Made by a program: the position numbers and the translations under genes. A DNA stretch of 61,294 nt from an uncultured Clostridium sp. (GTDB lineage: Bacteria > Bacillota > Clostridia > TANB77 > CAG-508). Shown here in pieces: positions 8,218-16,135 of this stretch (within the stretch, counting starts at the first letter, position 1; every line of letters starts with the position of its first letter). Where the stretch lies: assembly GCA_946565805.1 (NCBI GenBank), contig CAMNWO010000013.1:1-61294 (forward strand). Direction: 5' to 3'. Below the pieces are notes generated by a model that saw only the letters and a list, made by a program, of their open reading frames with translations, ran no database searches and was not told the DNA's origin.

Positions 8218-8269
8218 ATTTATCACCTAAATAATTTTATTCTAAACTTGACTTTTTATTACAATATAA

Positions 8270-8298
8270 TTGACCTGCATTTTTATTTGTGATATAGT
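8270..8298 (+). promoter_or_regulatory. Strong sigma-A promoter of the AbrB-like gene
   Basis: TTGACC (8270-8275), 17-nt spacer, TATAGT (8293-8298) with an extended TG two bases before the -10. It drives the AbrB-family gene at 8346. Confidence 0.75.
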
Positions 8299-8345
8299 AA
8301 TGGCATAAGGATTGTCAAAATATAACTTTTAAGGAGGATGAATGT

Positions 8346-8597
8346 ATGAAATCAACTGGAATTATTAGAAGAGTGGATGAACTTGGTAGAGTTGTTATTC
8401 CAATCGAAATTAGAAACCAATTTGATATTGTTGAAAAAGATCCAATCGAAATATATGTAAATGGTTCTTCTATTGTATTAAAAAAATTCGAACCAAATTG
8501 TATCTTCTGTGGTAATAACAAAGATTTATTATCTTACAACGATAAATTAATATGTTCTGATTGTGCCACTAAAATAGGTTCTTTAGAACAAGAATAA
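8346..8597 (+). CDS. AbrB/SpoVT-family transition regulator with zinc-ribbon tail
   Basis: This is a small DNA-binding transition-state regulator. Residues 1-45 are a classic AbrB swapped-hairpin domain (GIIRRVDELGRVVIPIEIR). The C-terminus has two CxxC pairs (CIFCG and CSDC) that look like a zinc ribbon, as in other clostridial AbrB proteins. At 83 aa it is near-typical. AAGGAGG sits 8 nt before the ATG. It has its own strong promoter and a bidirectional terminator, so it is a free-standing gene. In the family such proteins govern sporulation, competence and stationary-phase genes; the targets here are unknown. Confidence 0.9.
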   Translation: MKSTGIIRRVDELGRVVIPIEIRNQFDIVEKDPIEIYVNGSSIVLKKFEPNCIFCGNNKDLLSYNDKLICSDCATKIGSLEQE

Positions 8598-8606
8598 ATA
8601 GATTAC

Positions 8607-8640
8607 AAAAAGAGAGAAATAAGTTAATTTCTCTCTTTTT
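8607..8640. terminator. Bidirectional terminator between abrB-like and rsmI
   Basis: AAAAAGAGAGAAAT and ATTTCTCTCTTTTT pair around a short loop and give a T-run on both strands, serving the convergent genes. Confidence 0.85.
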
Positions 8641-8646
8641 ACTGAA

Positions 8647-9462
8647 TTATATAAATCTTTGATAAACTTCGTTTTTCGTTAATCCCCTATCTTTTGCTAT
8701 TTTCTTTATAATCTCTTTTTTCTGCATTCCTTGTTTTTCATACATTTCATAATGTTCTTCTAAACTTAAATTTTCAAAATTATTTTCCGCTTCTACTTTT
8801 TCTGTTGCTTCTATTAATAAAACTATTTCACCTTTTACATTTTCTGCTTTTTGTATTATTTCTTCTATCGTTCCTCTCATAAATTCCTCATGAATTTTCG
8901 TTAATTCTCTTGCCAAAACAACTTGTCTTTCTTCCAAAATATTAGATAAATCTTTCAAAGTTGCTTGTAATTTATGAGGTGCTTCATATAGAATCGTAGT
9001 CTTTCTAGCTTTTTCAATTTCTTCTAATTTCTCTTTTCTTAGTTTCTTATTTAATGGTAAAAAACCTAAAAACATAAACTCTTTCGTATCAATTCCAGAA
9101 GCAATCAAAGCATTTATCATGGCACAAGCACCTGGAATTGGAACTACCTCTATTCCTTCTTCAATACATTTTTTAATGACTACTTCTCCTGGATCACAAA
9201 TTCCTGGTGTTCCAGCATCTGATACTAAAGCAACCTCTTGCCCTTCTAATAACTTTTCGATTAACACCTCTGTTTTGACATCTTCATTATGCCTATGATA
9301 ACTAATCAATGGTTTAGATATTTCTAAATGATTTAATAATTTTAAAGTATGTCTCGTATCTTCTGCTGCAATTACATCAACTTCTTGTAAAACTTTAATG
9401 GCCCTTAATGTGATATCATCTAAATTGCCAATTGGTGTTGCTACTATATATAGTTTTCCCAT
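8647..9462 (-). CDS. rsmI: 16S rRNA (cytidine1402-2'-O)-methyltransferase
   Basis: RsmI uses SAM to 2'-O-methylate C1402 in the 16S decoding centre. It is a tetrapyrrole-methylase fold enzyme: LYIVATPIGNLDDITLRA at the N-terminus, AAEDTRHT, LVSDAGTPGICDPG and PIPGACAMINALIASG are all family signatures. The last 40 residues form the usual C-terminal helical RsmI domain (MQKKEIIKKIAKDRG). The ATG at 9462 follows AAGGAGAA; a longer open frame to 9513 lacks a ribosome site. It is 58 bp downstream of, and co-directional with, trmN6, a common pairing in Firmicutes. Confidence 0.95.
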   Translation of the reverse strand: MGKLYIVATPIGNLDDITLRAIKVLQEVDVIAAEDTRHTLKLLNHLEISKPLISYHRHNEDVKTEVLIEKLLEGQEVALVSDAGTPGICDPGEVVIKKCIEEGIEVVPIPGACAMINALIASGIDTKEFMFLGFLPLNKKLRKEKLEEIEKARKTTILYEAPHKLQATLKDLSNILEERQVVLARELTKIHEEFMRGTIEEIIQKAENVKGEIVLLIEATEKVEAENNFENLSLEEHYEMYEKQGMQKKEIIKKIAKDRGLTKNEVYQRFI

Positions 9463-9520
9463 ATTCTTCTCCTTTTTACTCTTTTTAATTTCACAAAGTT
9501 TAAAATGTGACAAGCACAGC

Positions 9521-10264
9521 TTAACCTTTGTGATATATTTTGTTTATTTCATCGGTATATTCTCCATTTTTGTTATAGATATATAAATTTTCTTGCACTT
9601 TTAAAAATGGCTTTGCATTTTTAATTCCTTTTACTAAAATTAGCTTTGGTTCACTTGTTTCATTTGAATAAACAAATCGTAAAGTTTTAGGTTCAATTTT
9701 ATAATGTCTCATAAGACTTAAAATATCAACTAATCTATCTGGTCGATGTACCATATAAAATTCTCCTTTGTCTTTTAACAACTCTTTGGATGCTTTTATA
9801 AAATCCTCCAGGGTTGCTGTTGTTTCATGCCTTGAAATAATTTTCTTTTCTTCTTCGTTTGTTATTCCTGTGTCTTTTTTCTTATAAGGTGGGTTAGTAA
9901 CTATGGCATCAAATGTATTTTTTTCTAATATATTAGTTAGGTTTAGGATGTCTTCATTTAGGATTTTAAATTGTTCTTGTAGTTGATTTAATTGGATACT
10001 TCTTTTTGCCATTTCATAAACTTCTTTTTGTTTTTCAATTCCTAATATTTCTTTTAATTGCGTTTTTTTACATAATAAAGTAGCTATAATTCCTGTTCCT
10101 GTTCCTAAATCTAGTACTTTTGCATTTTTTTTAATTTTCTTGGCAAAGTCTGATAATAAGATACTGTCCATTCCAAAGCAAAATCCTTTTTTGTTTTGAA
10201 TTATTTTTAGGTTTTTATATTGTAAGTCTTCTATTGTTTCGTTTTCTTTTAATTTTATTTCCAT
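9521..10264 (-). CDS. tRNA1(Val) adenine-37 N6-methyltransferase-like (TrmN6/YabB)
   Basis: This is a class I SAM-dependent methyltransferase of the TrmN6/YabB family, acting on adenine of tRNA or related substrates. Visible motifs are FGMDSILLSDF, VLDLGTGTGI (SAM loop) and the catalytic NPPYKKKDTG typical of N6-adenine methylases, followed by a YMVHRPDRL segment. The ATG at 10264 has AAGGA 8 nt upstream; the longer frame to 10327 starts in an unsupported region. About 247 aa is the family length. It is followed by rsmI, with which it probably forms an operon. Confidence 0.88.
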   Translation of the reverse strand: MEIKLKENETIEDLQYKNLKIIQNKKGFCFGMDSILLSDFAKKIKKNAKVLDLGTGTGIIATLLCKKTQLKEILGIEKQKEVYEMAKRSIQLNQLQEQFKILNEDILNLTNILEKNTFDAIVTNPPYKKKDTGITNEEEKKIISRHETTATLEDFIKASKELLKDKGEFYMVHRPDRLVDILSLMRHYKIEPKTLRFVYSNETSEPKLILVKGIKNAKPFLKVQENLYIYNKNGEYTDEINKIYHKG

Positions 10265-10353
10265 TTTCTTTTCCTTCACTTTTTTTGCTTTCTTACATAT
10301 TATACAATAAAAAACATATTTTTGCAAAATTGGAATTAGGAGAGAATTTAAGT

Positions 10354-10551
10354 ATGGATCGAATTTTTTTAAATGAGAATAGTAAAAATAATGAAAATAA
10401 TAGAGGAGATAAAAAATCCCCTCCTAAAAAGTCTTTTGATTTTAAGTTGTATAAGAAAAATACTCTTAATTCTTTAAATGATGTAGAACATTTTTTGAAC
10501 ACGTTTCAACATAATTTAAAGTATTTTAAATTGTTTAAAATTTTAAAATAA
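10354..10551 (+). CDS. Small hypothetical protein, 65 aa
   Basis: I do not recognise this protein. It is a short, basic and Asn-rich protein starting MDRIFLNENSKNNENN and ending with an aromatic, basic helix (LKYFKLFKILK). The ATG at 10354 has AGGAGAG 9 nt upstream, which is the main support. It diverges from trmN6 and converges on the GerM-type gene only 5 bp away. It could be a small sporulation or membrane-associated protein; no function is proposed. Confidence 0.55.
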   Translation: MDRIFLNENSKNNENNRGDKKSPPKKSFDFKLYKKNTLNSLNDVEHFLNTFQHNLKYFKLFKILK

Positions 10552-10556
10552 TAATT

Positions 10557-11102
10557 TTATTGCTTTCTAGTATATGTCTCATTAAATTCTGCCTTTTCAC
10601 TCCCATCAATTACTATTTTTACTTTATTAACCTCTGTTAATTCTGTTACAGTATTTACAACGCAAGTAATTAAATTATCTTTCTCTTTTTCATCTTCTTT
10701 GGCATAATTTAAAAATTCAGCTGAGAAATCTAATACAACGCAATCTCCTTCTAAATAACTTTTATTTAATTTAGTACCTTCTGGTATTATCTTCTTATTT
10801 TTATCATTTTTCGGTCCTTCTATTAATAATTCAACTAATTTTTCTTGGGCATTGTTAATAATTTCTTTAATATCAATCAACCTAGCTTCTGGATTAATTT
10901 CATTGGTTTCTTTGTTGGGAAAATATAAACTCACGATTGTTTGCCTTACTTGCTCTTCTGCAATTTCTTCTTGTGGTGTATATTCTTCCACTGTTGTTTG
11001 CGCTTCTTCTTTATTCTTTACATATTTTATTCCCAAATAACCTCCTATTAATATAATAGCTAATATTAAAAAGAAAATAATCCCTATTTTTTTGCTTTTC
11101 AT
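10557..11102 (-). CDS. GerM-domain sporulation/germination lipid-face protein
   Basis: This protein has one N-terminal membrane anchor (residues 6-27) followed by a single GerMN domain: VSLYFPNKETNEI, then LIEGPKNDKNKKIIPEGTKL, VVLDFSAEF and an ITCVVNTVTELTEV segment. In Bacillus, GerM carries two such domains and takes part in the SpoIIIAH-SpoIIQ channel zone and in germination. Single-domain proteins are common in Clostridia. The length of 181 aa fits an anchor plus one domain. The exact role here is unproven, but it adds to the sporulation gene content. Its ribosome site GGAGG lies just upstream of the ATG. Confidence 0.85.
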   Translation of the reverse strand: MKSKKIGIIFFLILAIILIGGYLGIKYVKNKEEAQTTVEEYTPQEEIAEEQVRQTIVSLYFPNKETNEINPEARLIDIKEIINNAQEKLVELLIEGPKNDKNKKIIPEGTKLNKSYLEGDCVVLDFSAEFLNYAKEDEKEKDNLITCVVNTVTELTEVNKVKIVIDGSEKAEFNETYTRKQ

Positions 11103-11167
11103 AGGCTTCCTCCTTGTTTTTTATTTATTATCTATTTTATTACTTGTTTGTCCCTTTTAGAACTATT

Positions 11168-11314
11168 ATTTTTGAGACAGTGGGGACAGGTTTGAGACAA
11201 AGGGGGACAGGTCTTAACTGTCTCATTTTTCTTATTTTTACTAATAATATAAAAAATGAGACAGTTAAGACCTGTCCCCCTTTGTCTCAAACCTGTCCCC
11301 ACTGTCTCAAAAAT
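11168..11314. repeat. GAGACA/GGGGACAGG inverted repeat, copy 3 (147 bp)
   Basis: Two arms of about 63 bp (11168-11230 and 11252-11314) are perfect inverted repeats around a 21-nt loop. Each arm holds two tandem GAGACA...GGGGACAGG units, so this is a compound version of copy 2. It sits between the divergent GerM-type gene and the promoter at 11332 and could act as a bidirectional terminator. Confidence 0.9.
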
Positions 11315-11331
11315 CGCCTAGTATTTTCCAT

Positions 11332-11360
11332 TTGACAAAAATGCGTTTTCCGTATACAAT
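11332..11360 (+). promoter_or_regulatory. Sigma-A promoter of the acyl-CoA dehydratase activase gene
   Basis: TTGACA (11332-11337), 17 nt, TACAAT (11355-11360). A small hairpin ACATAGA/TCTATGT (11371-11389) follows in the leader before the ribosome site. Confidence 0.75.
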
Positions 11361-11409
11361 GAGTAGGGTTACATAGATTTTCTCTATGTACAGAAAGGAA
11401 GTTTTTGTC

Positions 11410-14400
11410 ATGAAGAGTTTAAATGATATAGATAATAACAATAGCGTCTTACACGTTGGATTAGACGTTGGTTCTACAACTGTAAAAATTATTGTTATGG
11501 ATAAGAATAAAAATACAATATATAAAGATTACCAAAGACATTTTTCAGATACGAAAAATACGGTTTGCCAAGTACTAGAGGATTTACTTTTAAAGTATCC
11601 TTCTAATACGTTTACTTTGGCTCTTACAGGGTCAGGTGCAATGTCTGCTACCAAATTCTTAGGAGTTAATTTTATTCAAGAAGTAGTTTCTTGTAAACGC
11701 TCTGTTGAAAAATATATTCCCAAAACAGATGTTGTAATTGAACTTGGTGGTGAAGATGCTAAGATTATTTATTTTGATCAATCGATTGAACAACGTATGA
11801 ATGGTACTTGCGCTGGTGGAACGGGAGCGTTTTTAGACCAAATGGCATCCTTATTACATACAGATACAGCAGGTTTAAATGAATTAGCAAAAGGATACTC
11901 TACCATTTATCCAATCGCTTCTCGTTGTGGTGTTTTTGCCAAAACCGACATTCAACCTTTAATTAATGAAGGAGCTGCTAAGGAAGATATTGCTGCTTCT
12001 ATTTTTCAAGCGGTTGTCAATCAAACCATTAGTGGTCTTGCTTGTGGTAGACCAATACGTGGTAATGTTGCTTTTTTAGGTGGTCCATTAAATTATTTAT
12101 CAGAGTTAAGAACTCGTTTTATTGAAACACTTAATTTAAAAGAAGATGAAATTATTGTGCCAGAAGAAGCTCATTTATTAGTAGCCAAAGGAGCTGCTTT
12201 GGATTCAATTCACACAGATATTATTACACCAGATGAGTTACATCAAAAGATTGAAAACTTGAAAAATTCACAAGACAATACTACTCATCCTTTAGACCCT
12301 TTATTCAAAAACAAAGAAGATTACAATACTTTCAAAGAAAGACATGCAAAAGCAACCGTTGCAAAATCTCCTTTAGAAAATTACGAAGGGAATTGCTTTC
12401 TTGGAATTGATGCAGGCTCTACGACTACCAAATTAGTTTTAATTAATAGTGAAGGAAAGTTATTATATTCTCTTTATGGAAATAACGAAGGAAATCCATT
12501 AAAAAGTGTTATGAATATGCTAAAAAAACTATACGAAGTATTACCTAAAAAAGCTATTCTAAGATATAGCGGTGTCACTGGATATGGAGAAAAACTAATC
12601 CAAACTGCTTTAAATGTTGACTTAAATGAAATTGAAACCATTGCCCATTATACAGCTGCTAAAACATTTGAACCAGATGTAACTTCTATTGTTGATATTG
12701 GTGGACAAGACATGAAATATATCCGTATGAAAGATGGTTCTATCGACAATATCATGTTAAACGAAGCTTGCTCTTCTGGTTGTGGTTCTTTTATTGAAAC
12801 ATTTGCTAAAAGTTTAAATATAGAAATTGCCGAATTTGTAAAAGAGGCAATTAATGCTAAAAGACCTGTTGACTTAGGCTCTAGATGTACGGTATTTATG
12901 AATTCTAAAATCAAACAAGCACAAAAGGAAGGATATTCTGTAGGAGACATTTCTAGTGGTTTATCATATTCTGTTATCAAAAATGCAATTCAAAAAGTTA
13001 TGAAGGTAAGAGATGTAGAAACCTTAGGAAAACATATTGTAGTACAAGGTGGTACTTTCTATAATGACGCTGTTTTACGTGCTTTCGAATTAATTGTAGG
13101 TAAAAATGTTGTTCGACCTGATATCTCTGGATTAATGGGTGCTTACGGAATGGCTCTTTTATCAAAAGAACAATATGAAGCCAATTTGGACATAGAATAT
13201 CAATCAACTATATTAAAAACAGAAGAATTAGATAAATTGGAAATTAAAATAACACATACACGTTGTAACAATTGTGAAAATCATTGCAAATTAACAATTA
13301 ATAAATTTAGCAATGGACAAATTCACGTTTCTGGTAATCGTTGCGAAAAAGGTGCTGGAATTGTTACCAAAACTAAAAAATTACCAAATCTAATTCAATA
13401 TAAACAAGAGCGACTTTTTGATTATAAACCATTAGAAGAACAATTTGCTACCAGAGGAACAATTGGTATTCCAAGAGTTTTAAATATGTATGAAGATTAT
13501 CCATTCTGGTTCACTTTTTTAACTAACTTAGGTTTTCGCGTTGTTCTTTCTGAAAAAAGTACACGCAAAACTTATGAAAAAGGAATGGAATCTATGCCAT
13601 CTGAGTCTGTCTGCTACCCAGCTAAACTTTCTCATGGTCATATTGAAAGCTTATTAGAACAAGGAATTAAAACTATTTTTTATCCATGCATTCCCTATTC
13701 TAGAAAAGAATACGAAAAAGCAGATAATCATTACAATTGTCCTATTGTTATTTCTTATTCTGAGGTATTAAAAAATAATGTAGAAGGTTTGAAAAAAGAA
13801 GATATTAAATTTATAAACCCATTTTTACCTTTTGAAAAGAAAAATCTAGTTAAGAAAATAATGGAATTGAATGAATTTAAAGAATATAACTTCACTAAAT
13901 CAGAATTACTAGAAGCTACTGAAAAAGCAGAAAAAGAATATCAAAAATGCAAAAAAGATATTCGTGATAAAGGAACTGAAACAGTAAGGTATTTGGAAGA
14001 AAATAATCTAAAAGGTATTGTTTTAGCTGGTCGTCCTTATCATGTAGACCCAGAAATTAACCATGGTATTGATACTTTAATTACTTCTTTAGGACTTAGT
14101 GTACTAACAGAAGATAGTGTATGTGATAAAACAGAAGCTAAAAGACCTATCAGAGTTGTTGACCAATGGGTATATCATGCAAGATTATATGCCGCAGCAG
14201 ATTTTGTGGGAAAACATGATTGCTTAGAATTAGTCCAATTAAACTCTTTTGGCTGTGGAGTTGACGCAGTAACAACAGACCAAGTAGAAGAAATATTAAA
14301 TAGTTTTGATAAAATGTACACCTTAATCAAAATTGATGAAGTCAATAACTTAGGAGCTGTTAGAATTCGTATTCGTTCACTATTAGCTAGTATGAAAAAA

Positions 14401-15768
14401 CGTGAACAAGAGAAAAAACAAGAACAGCAAAGAAAAGGTGATTATGGTATTCAAAAAAGAATTTTTACCAAAGAAATGCGTAAAGATTATACAATTTTAA
14501 TACCACAAATGGCTCCAATTCATTTTGAGCTATTGGAATCTGCTGTACGTGCCTCTGGTTATCATGTTGAATTATTACGAGAATGCACGCAAAGAACAGT
14601 TGAAACTGGATTAAAATATGTCAATAATGATGCTTGTTATCCATCTATTTTAGTAACTGGACAAATGATAGAAGCTCTTCAATCTGGAAAATATGATTTA
14701 AATAAAACAGCTTTAATTATGTCTCAAACAGGTGGTGGATGTAGAGCCACTAACTATATTGGATTTATCCGTAAAGCATTAAAAGATGCTGGATTTGAAC
14801 ACATCCCAGTTATCTCTTTTAACATTGTTGGTATGGAGAAAATGCCAGGTTTTAAATTAACCATTCCATTAGCAGAAAGACTATTAAAAATGGTAGTTTA
14901 TGCTGATTTACTACAAAAAATGCTAACCAAAAATAGAGCTTATGAGGTACATAAAGGAGAAACACAAAAACTATTTGACACTTGGATGGAAAAATGTAAA
15001 AAACTATTAGAAAAATCAACTAATAAAGAATTTAAACAAAGTATTTATGACATTGTTAATGACTTTGAAAAAATTGAGTTAGACACTTCTGTCAAAAGAC
15101 CTCGTGTTGGTATCGTTGGTGAAGTTCTAATTAAATACCATCCTTTTGGAAACAATTATGTAGCAGACCTTTTAGAAAAAGAAGGAGCAGAAGTTATTTT
15201 ACCAGACTTTATGGGATTTGCAAAATTTATGTGTACTCATAAAATCACTTTCAATAACTTACTAAATATCAATAAAAAATCTGCTAAATTAATGAAAGCT
15301 GCTATTAAATTAATTGACATTTTAGAAAAAGATGTAAAAATTGCTTTATCTAATTCCAAAAAAGATTATTTGCCACCATGTGACATTTGGCACTTAGAGG
15401 AAAAAGTAAAAGACGTATTATCGATTGGAAATCAAACTGGTGAAGGCTGGTTCTTAACGGCAGAAATGATTGAATACATTGAAAATGACATACCAAATAT
15501 TGTATGTGTACAACCATTTGCTTGTTTACCAAATCATGTTGTTGGAAAAGGAGTTATTAAAACCATCCGTGAGAAATATCCAGATGCTAACATCTCTCCT
15601 GTCGACTATGATCCAGGCGCTAGTGAAGCAAACCAAGCAAACCGTATTAAATTATTAATGACAGTTGCCAAAGACAACTTAGAAAAGAAACAAGCAATGT
15701 TTTCTGGGACGGGGCCAAAAAACATCACCCAAGAAGAAAAGGAAGATAAAGCAAAAGCTTTGGTTTAA
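11410..15768 (+). CDS. Giant acyl-CoA dehydratase activase / BadF-DUF2229 protein
   Basis: A 1452-residue protein of the 2-hydroxyacyl-CoA dehydratase activator family. Two BadF/BadG-type ATPase domains come in tandem: GLDVGSTTVKIIV...GGEDAKIIYF...GTCAGGTGAFLDQM (about 15-270) and GIDAGSTTTKLVLI...IGGQDMKYI...SSGCGSFIETFA (about 335-590). Next come a Cys segment (CNNCENHC), a DUF2229 region and a dehydratase-subunit-like C-terminal part. Family members couple ATP hydrolysis to low-potential electron transfer through a 4Fe-4S cluster; cysteines in GTCAGG and SSGCGS are candidate ligands. The substrate is unknown; it is common in anaerobic Firmicutes. The ATG at 11410 has AAAGGAAG 8 nt upstream. 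Monocistronic. Confidence 0.9.
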   Translation: MKSLNDIDNNNSVLHVGLDVGSTTVKIIVMDKNKNTIYKDYQRHFSDTKNTVCQVLEDLLLKYPSNTFTLALTGSGAMSATKFLGVNFIQEVVSCKRSVEKYIPKTDVVIELGGEDAKIIYFDQSIEQRMNGTCAGGTGAFLDQMASLLHTDTAGLNELAKGYSTIYPIASRCGVFAKTDIQPLINEGAAKEDIAASIFQAVVNQTISGLACGRPIRGNVAFLGGPLNYLSELRTRFIETLNLKEDEIIVPEEAHLLVAKGAALDSIHTDIITPDELHQKIENLKNSQDNTTHPLDPLFKNKEDYNTFKERHAKATVAKSPLENYEGNCFLGIDAGSTTTKLVLINSEGKLLYSLYGNNEGNPLKSVMNMLKKLYEVLPKKAILRYSGVTGYGEKLIQTALNVDLNEIETIAHYTAAKTFEPDVTSIVDIGGQDMKYIRMKDGSIDNIMLNEACSSGCGSFIETFAKSLNIEIAEFVKEAINAKRPVDLGSRCTVFMNSKIKQAQKEGYSVGDISSGLSYSVIKNAIQKVMKVRDVETLGKHIVVQGGTFYNDAVLRAFELIVGKNVVRPDISGLMGAYGMALLSKEQYEANLDIEYQSTILKTEELDKLEIKITHTRCNNCENHCKLTINKFSNGQIHVSGNRCEKGAGIVTKTKKLPNLIQYKQERLFDYKPLEEQFATRGTIGIPRVLNMYEDYPFWFTFLTNLGFRVVLSEKSTRKTYEKGMESMPSESVCYPAKLSHGHIESLLEQGIKTIFYPCIPYSRKEYEKADNHYNCPIVISYSEVLKNNVEGLKKEDIKFINPFLPFEKKNLVKKIMELNEFKEYNFTKSELLEATEKAEKEYQKCKKDIRDKGTETVRYLEENNLKGIVLAGRPYHVDPEINHGIDTLITSLGLSVLTEDSVCDKTEAKRPIRVVDQWVYHARLYAAADFVGKHDCLELVQLNSFGCGVDAVTTDQVEEILNSFDKMYTLIKIDEVNNLGAVRIRIRSLLASMKKREQEKKQEQQRKGDYGIQKRIFTKEMRKDYTILIPQMAPIHFELLESAVRASGYHVELLRECTQRTVETGLKYVNNDACYPSILVTGQMIEALQSGKYDLNKTALIMSQTGGGCRATNYIGFIRKALKDAGFEHIPVISFNIVGMEKMPGFKLTIPLAERLLKMVVYADLLQKMLTKNRAYEVHKGETQKLFDTWMEKCKKLLEKSTNKEFKQSIYDIVNDFEKIELDTSVKRPRVGIVGEVLIKYHPFGNNYVADLLEKEGAEVILPDFMGFAKFMCTHKITFNNLLNINKKSAKLMKAAIKLIDILEKDVKIALSNSKKDYLPPCDIWHLEEKVKDVLSIGNQTGEGWFLTAEMIEYIENDIPNIVCVQPFACLPNHVVGKGVIKTIREKYPDANISPVDYDPGASEANQANRIKLLMTVAKDNLEKKQAMFSGTGPKNITQEEKEDKAKALV

Positions 15769-15892
15769 TTCATGATTTTGGAAATTCGCTTAGCTGTGCG
15801 AACGTTAAGTGATCTTACAGATAAGTAATACCTTTAGGTACGGAAGTCAAAAAATCATAATAACGACCTTATAAGGAATATTTTACAAAAAC
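15769..15892. other. Short gap with three small hairpins
   Basis: TTCGC/GCGAA (15785-15802), CTTA/TAAG and TACC/GGTA form consecutive small stems. GATTTT near 15775 and AAAAATC near 15852 could close them. It might end the upstream transcript or be an RNA remnant; I cannot name it. Confidence 0.3.
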
Positions 15893-15921
15893 TTGACATA
15901 GACTGAAATATGTAGTATACT
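15893..15921 (+). promoter_or_regulatory. Promoter of antitoxin RNA
   Basis: TTGACA (15893-15898), exactly 17 nt, TATACT (15916-15921). There is no ORF downstream on this strand, only a terminator about 75 nt away, which marks a small RNA. Confidence 0.8.
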
Positions 15922-15927
15922 AGAAAC

Positions 15928-16002
15928 AGATAAAGAAAATATTAATGTAATTTCCTTTATGAAAAAAATAAAAAAGCAGGAAATGGCACTTTCCTGCTTT
16001 TT
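15928..16002 (+). ncRNA. Candidate type I antitoxin RNA (RNA II-like), about 75 nt
   Basis: The RNA is bounded by a near-consensus promoter and by the shared hairpin at 15971-16002. It contains TAATGTAATTTCCTTTATG (15943-15961), a direct repeat of 16059-16077. On the opposite strand the latter is the start region of the small peptide gene. The RNA can therefore pair in trans with the toxin mRNA start: the single difference is a T for C, which gives a G-U pair. It also pairs through the common terminator. This is the pairing logic of the Fst/par system of pAD1. Confidence 0.75.
15971..16002. terminator. Bidirectional terminator shared by toxin and antitoxin RNAs
   Basis: AAAAAGCAGGAAA (15971-15983) and TTTCCTGCTTTTT (15990-16002) pair perfectly around a 6-nt loop, with T-runs in both directions. 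It ends both convergent transcripts. Confidence 0.9.
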
Positions 16003-16004
16003 AC

Positions 16005-16076
16005 TTATTCTTTTTCTATGTAACTTAAAATCTTTAGTATTAGAATAAGCTTTAACACTAATGTAATTTCCTTCAT
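16005..16076 (-). CDS. Fst/Ldr-like type I toxin peptide, 23 aa
   Basis: A 23-residue ORF begins MKEITLVLKL, has a hydrophobic stretch rich in Leu and Ile, and ends SYIEKE. It is a single membrane helix with charged ends, like type I toxins of the Fst, TxpA and Ldr groups, which insert into the cell membrane. Translation support is strong: AAAGGAGGTGAT, a near-perfect anti-SD match, lies 8 nt before the ATG (16074-16076). A promoter lies at 16107-16135 and the terminator starts 3 bp after the stop. The gene is too short for normal ORF callers. It lies just behind the patatin gene. Toxicity is inferred from architecture, not shown. Confidence 0.75.
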   Translation of the reverse strand: MKEITLVLKLILILKILSYIEKE

Positions 16077-16077
16077 G
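16057..16077. repeat. Direct repeat b of the toxin-antitoxin locus
   Basis: A-C-TAATGTAATTTCCTTCATG at 16057-16077 repeats 15941-15961 with two differences. It covers the toxin start codon and its first six codons on the minus strand. Confidence 0.8.
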
Positions 16078-16079
16078 TC

Positions 16080-16104
16080 AATCACCTCCTTTATGAAGGT
16101 GATT
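16080..16104 (-). promoter_or_regulatory. 5' hairpin hiding the toxin ribosome site
   Basis: In the toxin mRNA AATCACCT (16104-16097) pairs with AGGTGATT (16087-16080), trapping part of the Shine-Dalgarno. Fst RNA I has a comparable 5' stem that delays translation until the antitoxin can bind. Confidence 0.65.
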
Positions 16105-16106
16105 TC

Positions 16107-16135
16107 ATTATATAATATTTATTTGTATTTTTCAA
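16107..16135 (-). promoter_or_regulatory. Toxin promoter
   Basis: TTGAAA (16135-16130), 17 nt, TATAAT (16112-16107) on the minus strand. The -35 overlaps the last codon of the patatin gene. Confidence 0.8.

Noticed and set aside
9515..9545. TTGTGATATATT as a plus-strand promoter
   Set aside because: It overlaps the end of trmN6, has no good -35 at the right distance, and there is no plus-strand gene downstream.
15785..15850. Group II intron 5' remnant (GTGCG followed by GTTAAGTG)
   Set aside because: Only a few bases agree with intron starts. No domain V hairpin or reverse transcriptase is nearby; kept only as small hairpins of unknown role.
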